Positions 16,419-24,494 of a DNA stretch of 64,000 bases are shown here, in pieces; positions within the stretch are counted from its first letter, which is position 1; each line of letters opens with the position of its first letter. The DNA comes from Fulvimarina sp039652615 (GTDB lineage: Bacteria; Pseudomonadota; Alphaproteobacteria; Rhizobiales; Rhizobiaceae). Position numbers and translations under genes: made by a program. The stretch spans positions 1 to 64,000 of the forward strand of contig NZ_JBDJAC010000015.1 of the NCBI RefSeq assembly GCF_039652615.1, read 5' to 3'. The notes under the pieces were generated by a model that saw only the letters and a list, made by a program, of their open reading frames with translations, searched no databases and was not told the origin of the DNA.

Positions 16419-17140
16419 CAGGCCTCAACCTCAAAATTGAAACTTATCGAATAGCGCTTCAATTCCAGTTGAGGAACGACACGCGATGCCGCCTTGGATC
16501 GGCGATCGAAATCATGGGCTACAAGGATTCCGCGAACCGGCGCATTTTCCTCTTCTGCGGAGAGATCGCCCATGTAACCAAGTATCTGGCCTATAGCTCT
16601 GCTGTCACCGCGCCCAGCTTTAAGTTCGACTACGACGAGACAACCGCCGCGATCGCGGCATGTGATATCGATAAAACCGGAATCGACGGATCGCTCAGCG
16701 CCATCGTCGATGATTGTCAGTCCGCTTTCGAGGCTAGCAATATTGCGACGCAGCTCGAACTGCATATCGCGTTCGAGCGAAAATCGAGACTGGATAGCGA
16801 CCTCAGAGTCAGGTTCTGCCGCGTTGTCACTTCGAATAGACGCGTTTTCCGAAGCGAGCAATCTGAAGCGGATATAGCGTTTGGCGGCATCTCGAAGCGA
16901 TTGTAGCCCAGTGCGGAAGTCTCCGTTTAAAACAATTCTCGACGGGTTCGGCCTGTTGCTCTGGGCATCTGCGGTCGTATAGCCGAGTTCTTGGACAAGC
17001 CCTTCAATCGTGCCCGTGTCGAACAATTCATCAAGCGAACCGTATGCGCGCTCCAAACGCTCTATACGAGCGATCTGCATGGTTTGAGTGCTTTCGGCAT
17101 ATCCCTGGTCGACAAGCCACGCGCGGTAATCGTCTCTCAT
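16418..17140 (-). CDS. NucS/EndoMS-like PD-(D/E)XK nuclease-domain protein
   Basis: 240 residues. The C-terminal half (about 118-240) matches the RecB-like nuclease domain of NucS/EndoMS: LERDMQFEL with E129, GFIDIT with D158, VELK with E172 and K174, and GQILGYM with Q185, then a VRGILVAHDFD strand. All expected catalytic residues are present, so it may be active. The first 100 residues replace the NucS DNA-binding domain; YRAWLVDQGYAESTQTMQI (about 5-23) resembles the core-binding domain of tyrosine recombinases. NucS cuts mismatched DNA in archaea and actinobacteria; the role here is unknown. It sits between glcE (9 bases upstream) and glcF (one-base overlap), on the same strand. This placement is odd. 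Confidence 0.75.
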   Translation of the reverse strand: MRDDYRAWLVDQGYAESTQTMQIARIERLERAYGSLDELFDTGTIEGLVQELGYTTADAQSNRPNPSRIVLNGDFRTGLQSLRDAAKRYIRFRLLASENASIRSDNAAEPDSEVAIQSRFSLERDMQFELRRNIASLESGLTIIDDGAERSVDSGFIDITCRDRGGCLVVVELKAGRGDSRAIGQILGYMGDLSAEEENAPVRGILVAHDFDRRSKAASRVVPQLELKRYSISFNFEVEA

Positions 17141-17149
17141 AGCGATCGA

Positions 17150-18397
17150 TTACCCCATCTTTCCCGGATTGAGCACGCCGGAGGGGTCGAACTGCTCCTT
17201 CAACCGCCGTGAAAGGCCGGAAAGCGCCTGCGGCTGCGGCTGGAAAACCTCGCTCGCGGCGCGCACCTGTTCGCTGGCACGCACGAGCGTCGCATGGCCA
17301 CCGCCGATTTCCTTCACCCCGGCGCGGACCAGATCTGCCTCCGGCTCGCCGCCCTCCATACGCAGCCAGATCAGCCCGCCCTGCCAGTCGTAGAAGGCGT
17401 CGATCGCGGCGTGACGCCTCAGGCCCATGACAAGATCGTGCCCCGCCGTCGGCGCGACCGAGATGCGCCAGACCGGGCGCTCCGTGCCGTCGGCGAACGG
17501 CGTCACGTCCTTGATATCGCGCCACAGGGCCTTGGACTCCTCGCCATAGAGGTGTTGGAGCTTGCCCATATCCTCGAGCACGGTGCCAAGATGCCTCGCC
17601 CGCGCCTCGACGGACGGCCCGAATCCCTCGAGCCGGATCGCCGTCGCGGCCTCGTCGCCCAGCCCGCCCTCGACCACACGCTTGGCAACGAGCATTGGCA
17701 GGTGAGCCGCACCCGACACTTCGGCCGGCGAGCCCATGGCTCGTGCCATCGCGGCGCTCGCCTCCTCGTCGGACAGGCCGCGCAGGATCAGCGTCGTCTC
17801 GGCCTCGGCCTTCGGCAGCACCTTGATGGTGATGTCGCTCATCACCGCGAGCGTGCCGAAGGAGCCGGCAAGGCCCTTCGACAGGTCGTAACCGGTCACG
17901 TTCTTGACGACCCGGCCACCGGATTTGAAGGCCTCCGCTCGCCCCGAAACGGCATGAACCCCCAGGATATGATCCCGCGCCGCGCCCTGTTTCAGCCGCC
18001 GTGGCCCTGCGAGATTGCAGGCGATCACACCGCCGAGCGTGCCCTCTCCGCGCTCCCGGCCATGCAGCGGGCCGTAATCGATCGGCTCGAATTCAAGGCG
18101 TTGTCCTTCCTTTTCGAGCATCGCCTCGATCTCGGCGATCGGGGTGCCGGAGCGCGCCGAAAGAACCAGTTCGTCGGGCTCGTAAAGGGTCACGCCGGAC
18201 AGATTGCGGGTCGAAAGCGTCGCGCCGGCCTGCACCGGCCGCCCGAGCCCGGATTTGGATCCGGTTCCCTCGACCGCCAGCGGCGTTTCCTCCGAGACCG
18301 CCGCCGCGATGATCTCCCGCAACGCCTCGACGGAGTTCGGCGCGTAGACGCGGGGCTCGGTCCCGGCCCCGTGTTCAGGTTGTCGAAGCTGACTCAT
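17150..18397 (-). CDS. glcE: Glycolate oxidase FAD-binding subunit GlcE
   Basis: 415 residues from the ATG at 18397, which overlaps the stop of the Uma2 gene in ATGA; a longer frame to 18565 lies inside that gene. GlcE is the second FAD-binding subunit of glycolate oxidase, which oxidises glycolate to glyoxylate. It has the PCMH flavin fold: TPLAVEGTGSKSGLG (about residues 38-52), the GTLGGVIACNLAGPRRL loop (about 118-134), and VKNVTGYDLSKGLAGSFGTLAV (about 162-183). The C-terminus ends FDPSGVLNPGKMG, as in this family. Confidence 0.93.
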   Translation of the reverse strand: MSQLRQPEHGAGTEPRVYAPNSVEALREIIAAAVSEETPLAVEGTGSKSGLGRPVQAGATLSTRNLSGVTLYEPDELVLSARSGTPIAEIEAMLEKEGQRLEFEPIDYGPLHGRERGEGTLGGVIACNLAGPRRLKQGAARDHILGVHAVSGRAEAFKSGGRVVKNVTGYDLSKGLAGSFGTLAVMSDITIKVLPKAEAETTLILRGLSDEEASAAMARAMGSPAEVSGAAHLPMLVAKRVVEGGLGDEAATAIRLEGFGPSVEARARHLGTVLEDMGKLQHLYGEESKALWRDIKDVTPFADGTERPVWRISVAPTAGHDLVMGLRRHAAIDAFYDWQGGLIWLRMEGGEPEADLVRAGVKEIGGGHATLVRASEQVRAASEVFQPQPQALSGLSRRLKEQFDPSGVLNPGKMG

Positions 18398-18990
18398 AGG
18401 AGATCCGTTCGCGCGTAGAGGTCTTTCAGGCGGCAGGAGAAGCTGAATTCGGGAAGGTCGAACACGGCCTCTGGGTCCATATAGACACGCTCGGCCCAAC
18501 CGCATGATCGTGCCCAATGGCGCAGGCGCATCTCGTTTTGCGATAGGATGACGATGTGCTGGCACTCCGGCAGTTCGGTGTAACGCTGGCGCTTCGTCAC
18601 GAGATCGACATGCTCGGTCGATGGCGAGAGCACTTCGGCCACGAGCCTGCAGGTTTCGTAGAAGCGGTCGGTCGGCCGGGCGACCTCCTCATCCGGATCA
18701 ATCACGACCACATCGGCTTCAGGACGAAAAGACGTGTCGGTCGGATGGCGCAACGGAACTTCGCGGTCTGCTTCGAGTGGTAGCTGCGCAGCCCGCAAGG
18801 CCGCGTTCAGGAGCCGCTCGAGGTTCTTGGCAATGGCCCGGTGTCGCATGGATGGCGGCGGCATCATGAACGGAATTCCCTCGATCAGTTCCCAATGGCC
18901 ATCGTCGGACCTCTCGTCGAGGAAATCGAGGAAACTTGCCTCGTCGAAGCGGGATCGAGCACGGCTGACCAGTTCTTCCACAGCACTCAT
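18394..18990 (-). CDS. Uma2-family (DUF820) putative PD-(D/E)XK endonuclease
   Basis: 198 residues from ATG 18990. Uma2 proteins are predicted restriction-endonuclease-fold nucleases of largely unknown role, abundant in cyanobacteria. The family core is visible: GHWELIEGIPFMMPPPSMRH (about residues 31-50), PEADVVVIDPDE with the first Asp (about 95-106), and RLVAEVLSPSTEHVDLVTKRQRY with the Glu and Lys (about 117-139). An alternative longer start would run into glcD. It begins 2 bases after the glcD stop (TGACGATG) and its own stop overlaps the glcE start by 4 bases, so it is a true member of the glycolate oxidase transcript. Confidence 0.82.
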   Translation of the reverse strand: MSAVEELVSRARSRFDEASFLDFLDERSDDGHWELIEGIPFMMPPPSMRHRAIAKNLERLLNAALRAAQLPLEADREVPLRHPTDTSFRPEADVVVIDPDEEVARPTDRFYETCRLVAEVLSPSTEHVDLVTKRQRYTELPECQHIVILSQNEMRLRHWARSCGWAERVYMDPEAVFDLPEFSFSCRLKDLYARTDLL

Positions 18991-18992
18991 CG

Positions 18993-20486
18993 TCAAAACC
19001 TCGGCAGATCGGGAAAGGCGACCTCGCCCTTGTGAACATGCATCCGGCCGAGTTCGGCGCAGCGGTGGAGCTGCGGAAAGACCTTTCCGGGATTGAGCAG
19101 GTGCTTGGCGTCGAAGGCGCATTTCACCCGCTGCTGATGCTTCATGTCGATTTCAGTGAACATCTCGCCCATCAGGTCGCGCTTTTCGACGCCCACGCCG
19201 TGCTCACCGGTCAGGACCCCGCCCACCTCGACGCAGAGCTTCAGAATGTCGTTGCCGAACGCCTCGGCCCGTTCCAGCTCGCCCGCATTGGCATCGTAAA
19301 GGACCAGCGGATGGAGGTTCCCGTCGCCGGCGTGGAAGACGTTCGCGACCTGAAGCCCGTATTTCGTCTCCATCGCCTTCATACCGGCCAGAACCTTCGG
19401 CAGTTCCTTGCGCGGGATCGTCCCGTCCATGCAGTAATAATCGGGCGAGATGCGCCCGACCGCCGGGAATGCCGCCTTGCGGCCCGCCCAGAACGCCGCG
19501 CGTTCGTCTTCGTTCTGCGAGACCCGCGTCGTCGTCGCGCCGTTCTCACCCGCAATCGCCTCGACTTCGGTCAGAAGGTGGTCGACTTCCGCCTTCGGCC
19601 CGTCGAGCTCGACGATGAGAAGCGCCTCCACATCCCGTGGATAGCCGGCGTTGACGAAGTCTTCCGCCGCATGGATCGCCGGCCTGTCCATCATCTCCAT
19701 GCCGCCGGGAATGATGCCCTTGGCGATGATCGAGGCGACGCACTCGCCCGCCTGTTCGGAGGAGGGAAAGCCGATCAGCACGGCCCGCGCCGTTTCCGGG
19801 GCCTGCAGAATGCGCACGGTCACCTCGGTCACGACACCGAGAAGCCCCTCCGATCCGGTCATCAGGCCCAGCATGTCGTAATGCCCGTCCGCATCGAGAT
19901 GCTTGCCGCCCAGCCGCACGACCTCGCCCTCGATCGTCACGAATTCGATGCCGAGCACGTTGTTGGCCGTCAGACCGTATTTCAGGCAGTGCACGCCGCC
20001 GGAATTTTCCGCGATATTGCCGCCGATCGAGCAGGCGATCTGCGAAGAGGGATCGGGCGCGTAATAAAAGCCGCGATGCTCCACCGCCTTGGTGATGCCG
20101 AGATTGGTGACGCCCGGCTGGACGACGGCGCAGCGATTGTCGAAATCGATGTCCAGCACCTGGTTGAACTTCGACAGGACCAGAAGAACCCCGTCCTCCA
20201 GAGGCAGGGCGCCGCCGGAAAGCGAGGTGCCGGCCCCGCGCGGCACGACCGGGATGTCGTTCTGATGGCAGTATTTCAGCACTTTCGAAACCTGGCGCAC
20301 GGTCTCCGGCAACACGACGACGAGGGGAAGCTGGCGATAGGCGGTGAGGCCGTCGCTTTCGAAGGCCTTCATCTCGTTGGTGGCATCGACGACGCCTTCG
20401 CCGGGAACGATCGCGCGCAGGGCCGACACGATGTCCTCGCGCCGGGACAAGACCGCCTCGGACGGTTTCGGCATCGCAATCGACAT
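18993..20486 (-). CDS. glcD: Glycolate oxidase subunit GlcD
   Basis: 497 residues, the size of E. coli GlcD (499). It is the main FAD subunit that oxidises glycolate (and D-lactate) to the 2-oxo acid. The FAD-binding PCMH domain shows VPRGAGTSLSGGALP (about residues 80-94) and SIGGNIAENSGGVHCLKYG (about 153-171). The C-terminal oxidase domain has NVFHAGDGNLHPLVLYD (about 395-411) and GGVLTGEHGVGVEKRDLM (about 433-450), which hold the His residues of the active site. It is the first gene of the unit glcD-Uma2-glcE-NucS-like-glcF. Confidence 0.96.
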   Translation of the reverse strand: MSIAMPKPSEAVLSRREDIVSALRAIVPGEGVVDATNEMKAFESDGLTAYRQLPLVVVLPETVRQVSKVLKYCHQNDIPVVPRGAGTSLSGGALPLEDGVLLVLSKFNQVLDIDFDNRCAVVQPGVTNLGITKAVEHRGFYYAPDPSSQIACSIGGNIAENSGGVHCLKYGLTANNVLGIEFVTIEGEVVRLGGKHLDADGHYDMLGLMTGSEGLLGVVTEVTVRILQAPETARAVLIGFPSSEQAGECVASIIAKGIIPGGMEMMDRPAIHAAEDFVNAGYPRDVEALLIVELDGPKAEVDHLLTEVEAIAGENGATTTRVSQNEDERAAFWAGRKAAFPAVGRISPDYYCMDGTIPRKELPKVLAGMKAMETKYGLQVANVFHAGDGNLHPLVLYDANAGELERAEAFGNDILKLCVEVGGVLTGEHGVGVEKRDLMGEMFTEIDMKHQQRVKCAFDAKHLLNPGKVFPQLHRCAELGRMHVHKGEVAFPDLPRF

Positions 20487-20872
20487 GGGCTGACCTCCTC
20501 AAATTCCTCAGCTTCAAATTAAGGGTGAAGCGAAGGCGCGTCCACTGCGCGATCGCCGCATGGGCTTGCGGGGGGTCCGAAAGCCGGCAGGGCTGGCCAG
20601 TTCTTGCCCAATAAAGGCTGATGCGCCGTGGCCTGCCTCCCTTACGCCTCTTCGTGCCGATCTGGCGAAAACGAACCGCCGGGGAAGGGCTTTCATCCTC
20701 TCGTTAGCGGCGAGGAATGGATCGTATCCTGCCGGCCATTCGACGGGCCGAGTGAAAGTGCGATCGCCCTTCAGCGCGAAATGCGATGAGACGGACTCGA
20801 GATTTCGCTCTGAAGGTTTGGCTTTGCGCATGATGCTATCCGAAACGGCATGCTGCGTTTCGGCGACATACC
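20487..20872. other. 386-base intergenic region before glcD
   Basis: No supported gene. A minus-strand frame at 20514-20831 has no recognised family, many Arg residues and no clear ribosome-binding site. The region should hold the glc promoter, since glcD reads away from it, but I found no confident -35/-10 pair. Confidence 0.4.
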
Positions 20873-22618
20873 CTAACGCGCATTTTCCTCCGTCGACACC
20901 TCCATACGCGGCCCGCTCCAGCTCGCCTCCACCACCGGCAGCATCAGGTCCTGCCGGCCCGGCCTGAACCGTTCGGAGCCGAAGGCACCGGCCTCGATCA
21001 TCTGCGGGAACGTTCCTCGTCGTTCCCAGTCCGGAGAAATCCCGAGCATCGGCACGATGCGCTCGATCAGCTTGCCCGCGACCGGCACCGCGTTCCAGCC
21101 GGACGTGCGGAAGCCGTAGGTTTCCTTCAGTCCCTTCGGTTCGTCGAGCATCACCAGAATGAGGTAACGGGGCTCGTCGGCCGGCACCACGCCCATGAAC
21201 GAGGTGAGCACCTTGTCCTTGGCGTAGCGTCCGTTCACCACCTTTTCGGCGGTGCCCGTCTTGCCGCCGATCATGAAGCCGTCGACATTGGCTTTCTTCG
21301 CCGAACCGACCTCGGCATTGAGGCGCATGAGATAGCGCAGTGCCTCGCCGGTCCGCTCGCTGACAAGACCGGTTTGGAGCACGCGTCCTTCGACCGGCGC
21401 ATCCTTGATGAAGGTCGGGCGGATCAGCGTTCCCCCATTCACAAGGGCGGCGATCGCCGTGCTCGCCTGAAGCGGCGTCACCGCCAGACCGTGGCCGAAC
21501 GAGATCGTCGCCGTGTTCAGCATGCGCCAGTTGGAGGGGAGGATTGGCGAGGCGCTTTCCGGCAGCTCCGTCGTCAGCCGATCGAGAAGGCCGAAGCGCT
21601 TCAGAAAATCGCGCTGCCCGTCGACACCGATCTCCATCGCCATCTTCGCCATGGCGATGTTGGAGGAATGAATGAAGGCCTCCGGCACGCTGAGCGGGCG
21701 CTTCTCGCCGCGATAATCGTTGATGCGGAAGCGTCCGAACTGGAGCGGCTTCGTCGCATCGAGCACGGAACGGATACTGAAGCGGCCCGAGTCGAGCGCC
21801 ATCGCCGTGTTCAGTGCCTTGAAGGTCGATCCCATCTCGTAGGTCCCGACATTCATCCGGTTGATCCTGTCCGGCTTCAACGCGTCGGATGGCTGGTTCG
21901 GATCGAAATCGGGCAGGGAGACGAGGGCAATGACCTCGCCCGTCTTCACGTCGAGGACGAGGCCCGAGCCCGCGACCGCGTCGAACGTGTCGATCGCCTT
22001 CACGAGTTCGTCGCGCACCGCGTGCTGGACCCGGTTGTCGATGCTGAGCGCAACGGGCTCGAGATCCTCACGCGTGAAATCGAGACCGGCTTCGCGCAGG
22101 CCCGCATGCCCCTCCCGGTCGATCCATCGCTCGATCCCGGCCGTTCCGCGATTGTCCACATCGACCGTTCCGAGAAGATGGGCCCCGCTCGGACCGTTCG
22201 GATAAAGCCGCTTGGTTTCGGTTCGAAAGCCGACGCCGGGAATCCCCTGGGCGAACACGGCCTGGCGCTCGGCCGGCGTCACGCGCCGCTTGATCCATGC
22301 AAAGCCCGAGTCCGACGAAAGCAGCCGGTGGGTCGCCACCGGATCGAGATCGCTTAAGGCCGCCGTCAGCTTTTCCACCGCCTCGTCCACGTCGACGATG
22401 CGCCGCGGCTCCGCGAAGATCGAGCTTGCGGGCAGATCGGTCGCCATGGTGGTGCCGTTCCGATCGAGAATATCGGGGCGGGCGGCGGACGGCGCTGACA
22501 GGGCAAGCACGGCCTGCGTCGGCTCGATATTCGCGAATTCGGCAAGGCGATAGACGATTGCCCCGTAGACGGCGCAGAAAGCCGTGATGGCCATCAAAAG
22601 ACGTGGCGATGCCTGCAT
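20873..22618 (-). CDS. FtsI/PBP2-type class B penicillin-binding protein (stand-alone)
   Basis: 581 residues. One N-terminal membrane anchor (about 5-25), a dimerisation domain, then a transpeptidase domain with all three active-site motifs: STFK at 264-267, SSN at 318-320 and KTGT at 453-456. It should crosslink peptidoglycan in the periplasm. The sequence is of the FtsI (division) type, but none of the usual division/cell-wall cluster neighbours (mraZ, ftsL, murE, murF) are here, so it is either a relocated ftsI or a second FtsI-like paralogue. It is transcribed alone, divergently from the Rrf2 gene. The C-terminal 60 residues are rich in Arg and Glu. Confidence 0.9.
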   Translation of the reverse strand: MQASPRLLMAITAFCAVYGAIVYRLAEFANIEPTQAVLALSAPSAARPDILDRNGTTMATDLPASSIFAEPRRIVDVDEAVEKLTAALSDLDPVATHRLLSSDSGFAWIKRRVTPAERQAVFAQGIPGVGFRTETKRLYPNGPSGAHLLGTVDVDNRGTAGIERWIDREGHAGLREAGLDFTREDLEPVALSIDNRVQHAVRDELVKAIDTFDAVAGSGLVLDVKTGEVIALVSLPDFDPNQPSDALKPDRINRMNVGTYEMGSTFKALNTAMALDSGRFSIRSVLDATKPLQFGRFRINDYRGEKRPLSVPEAFIHSSNIAMAKMAMEIGVDGQRDFLKRFGLLDRLTTELPESASPILPSNWRMLNTATISFGHGLAVTPLQASTAIAALVNGGTLIRPTFIKDAPVEGRVLQTGLVSERTGEALRYLMRLNAEVGSAKKANVDGFMIGGKTGTAEKVVNGRYAKDKVLTSFMGVVPADEPRYLILVMLDEPKGLKETYGFRTSGWNAVPVAGKLIERIVPMLGISPDWERRGTFPQMIEAGAFGSERFRPGRQDLMLPVVEASWSGPRMEVSTEENAR

Positions 22619-22726
22619 GACGCCTCCGAAGGATCATCACGTTCAGAATTCATTAAGAATACTGCCGATTCTTGACCACGTATTCCCTGACACCACTCAG
22701 CTTAGCTGCGTTTTCAGTCCGTCAAA

Positions 22727-22758
22727 ATGAATTAAATTTGTGTTCTATTTGAATTCAT
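22727..22758. promoter_or_regulatory. AT-rich inverted repeat before the Rrf2 gene (candidate operator)
   Basis: ATGAATT (22727-22733) and AATTCAT (22752-22758) are perfect inverted arms 18 bases apart in an AT-rich island between the divergent penicillin-binding protein and Rrf2 genes. Rrf2 proteins often repress their own promoters through such dyads. Confidence 0.45.
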
Positions 22759-22832
22759 ATGCGATAATCTTGCGCGACCGATCCCCTCGCCGGGCCGCTT
22801 GACGGCCGGACCTCGGCGGATCAAATGGTCCC

Positions 22833-23258
22833 ATGATCTCCCAGCGTGCCCGCTATGCCATCCGCGCGATGTTCAACATCGCTCCAAGAACGATCCCCGT
22901 CTCGGCCTCGGTCATCTCGGACGAAGAGGCCATTCCGAAGAAATTCCTGGAAGCCATTCTCGCCGAACTCAAACAGGCCGGCTTCGTCTCCAGTTCGCGC
23001 GGCAAGAACGGCGGCTATCTCCTTGCGTTGCCGGCCTCCGAGATCAGCTTCGCCGATGTTCTGCGGGTGGTCGACGGTCCCCTCGCACTGGCCCCTTGCG
23101 CCAGCCGCACGGCCTATCGCCGGTGCGATGACTGCAGGGATGTCGAAACCTGCGAGACCCGCAAGGCGCTTTTGAGGGTCAGGGACGCGACCGCCGAAAT
23201 CCTGGAAAACCGGCGGTTCGACGAGATCCGGGCGGCTGATCCAGTCGCCGGACCTTAG
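22833..23258 (+). CDS. Rrf2-family transcriptional regulator
   Basis: 141 residues. The N-terminal winged helix (MISQRARYAIRAMFNIA, then IPKKFLEAILAELKQAGFVSSSRGKNGGYLLA, about residues 35-65) is typical of Rrf2. Four cysteines at 89, 98, 101 and 107 sit where IscR, NsrR and RsrR bind an iron-sulfur cluster, so it may sense oxygen, NO or cluster status; the exact C-x8-C-x2-C-x5-C spacing is not that of IscR. It is followed by a TauE/SafE permease on the same strand 191 bases away, its likely target. Related pairs of small regulator plus TauE permease handle sulfur compounds. Confidence 0.87.
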   Translation: MISQRARYAIRAMFNIAPRTIPVSASVISDEEAIPKKFLEAILAELKQAGFVSSSRGKNGGYLLALPASEISFADVLRVVDGPLALAPCASRTAYRRCDDCRDVETCETRKALLRVRDATAEILENRRFDEIRAADPVAGP

Positions 23259-23354
23259 CCTTCCGGCTGGTCCATGCCTTTGCGAACTGCGGCTGGACGC
23301 GGCGGGGCGGATTTTTCACGCTTCGACCCGGTTCGGAGGATCAATTGGAATATC

Positions 23355-23405
23355 CTACTCATTCAGTGGGGTTATTGAAAACATAAATACCTATCGAATG
23401 AGTAT
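23355..23405. promoter_or_regulatory. Inverted repeat before the TauE/SafE gene (candidate operator)
   Basis: CTACTCATTC (23355-23364) is repeated inverted as GAATGAGTAT (23396-23405), 9 of 10 positions matching, in an AT-rich stretch about 45 bases before the permease ATG. It is a plausible site for the adjacent Rrf2 regulator. Confidence 0.4.
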
Positions 23406-23449
23406 GATATTGACATAGGCTTGCTCCATCGTCCCTTTGGAGTTCGCAA

Positions 23450-24220
23450 ATGACCGATTTCCTTCTCTTTCTCCTCGTCGGCGGGCTCGCCCAGCTCGTC
23501 GATGGCGCCCTCGGCATGGCATACGGCGTCGTCTCCTCGACGGTCCTGATTTCGTTCGGCGTCGCCCCCGCTGCCGCATCGGCATCGGTCCACACCGCCG
23601 AACTCTTCACGACCGCGGCCTCCGGCACGGCCCACGCCCTGAACCGCAATATCGACTGGAAGCTCTTCTGGCGGCTGGTCCCCTTCGGCGTCCTTGGCGG
23701 CGTTGTCGGAACCTATGTGCTGACGAGCTTTTCCGGCTCGGTGATGAAGCCCTATGTCGCCGCCTATCTTTCGATCATCGGCCTCTACCTGATCACCCGC
23801 TCTTTTCGAAAGATCCCCTCCCGGCCCGTTCCGGGGCCGGTCGCCCCGCCCCTCGCCCTTGCCGGCGGCTTTCTCGACAGTGTCGGGGGCGGTGGCTGGG
23901 GACCGGTCGTCACGACCGGGCTCCTGGGCGCGGGCGGGGCTCCGCGCTACGTGATCGGCACGGTCAATACGGCCGAATTTCTCGTCACGCTCGCGGTGTC
24001 CCTGAGCTTTCTCTTCGCGCTCCTCACCGGGCACTGGGAAGACGCCGGCGATCTCGCCTCCCACGGCCTTGCGATCCTCGGCCTGATCGTCGGTGGCGTC
24101 ATCGCGGCACCCTTTGCCGGCTACGTCGTGCGCAAGCTGAAGGAGACGATCCTCCTGCGTCTCGTCGGCGGCCTCATCACCGTCCTGGGACTGGTGCAGG
24201 TCGTCCAGATCCTCCTGTAA
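23450..24220 (+). CDS. TauE/SafE (TSUP) family permease
   Basis: 256 residues with about eight membrane segments, the normal form of TauE/SafE (DUF81) inner-membrane permeases that move sulfite, sulfoacetate or related anions. Family features are the Gly-rich repeats LVDGALGMAYGVVSSTVL (about residues 17-34) and LDSVGGGGWGPVVTTGLL (about 142-159), which mark the two halves of the fold. The ATG follows a GGAG sequence. The transported anion cannot be deduced. Together with the Rrf2 gene it looks like a small stress- or sulfur-responsive unit. Confidence 0.85.
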   Translation: MTDFLLFLLVGGLAQLVDGALGMAYGVVSSTVLISFGVAPAAASASVHTAELFTTAASGTAHALNRNIDWKLFWRLVPFGVLGGVVGTYVLTSFSGSVMKPYVAAYLSIIGLYLITRSFRKIPSRPVPGPVAPPLALAGGFLDSVGGGGWGPVVTTGLLGAGGAPRYVIGTVNTAEFLVTLAVSLSFLFALLTGHWEDAGDLASHGLAILGLIVGGVIAAPFAGYVVRKLKETILLRLVGGLITVLGLVQVVQILL

Positions 24221-24401
24221 CCCGAACGCCGTCCGCTCGGTTGACGATAACGGATTTTACGGACGCTCAAGCACCGCACCAGGCTGTGCCGGGCGTCCGG
24301 CCGCATCAGCCGAAGTCCCCGCCCACGCCCTGACACGCAAGGCTTTGCGCTGCCCGGCAAGGCTCTTCGAGGCGCCCCGGCTTCACAGGCGAACCTCCGC
24401 G

Positions 24402-24417
24402 TTAACCCTTTGTTAAC
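24402..24417 (+). promoter_or_regulatory. CtrA-type box before fliF
   Basis: TTAA (24402-24405), seven bases, then TTAAC (24413-24417) is an exact match to the TTAA-N7-TTAAC site of the cell-cycle regulator CtrA. A weaker copy, GTAA-N7-TTAA, lies at 24459-24473. CtrA controls flagellar genes in many alphaproteobacteria. Confidence 0.6.
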
Positions 24418-24494
24418 CGGGGTTTCGCGCAAGCTTACCAACGCATGGTCGGCTCACGGTAACCTTTTATTAAGCGTGAAATCGGGGGTGCGTC

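Noticed and set aside
19032..20522. 496-codon frame opposite glcD
   Set aside because: Shadow frame; glcD is certain on the other strand.
20514..20831. 105-codon minus-strand frame between the FtsI-like gene and glcD
   Set aside because: Basic, unrecognised composition and no clear ribosome-binding site; treated as non-coding.
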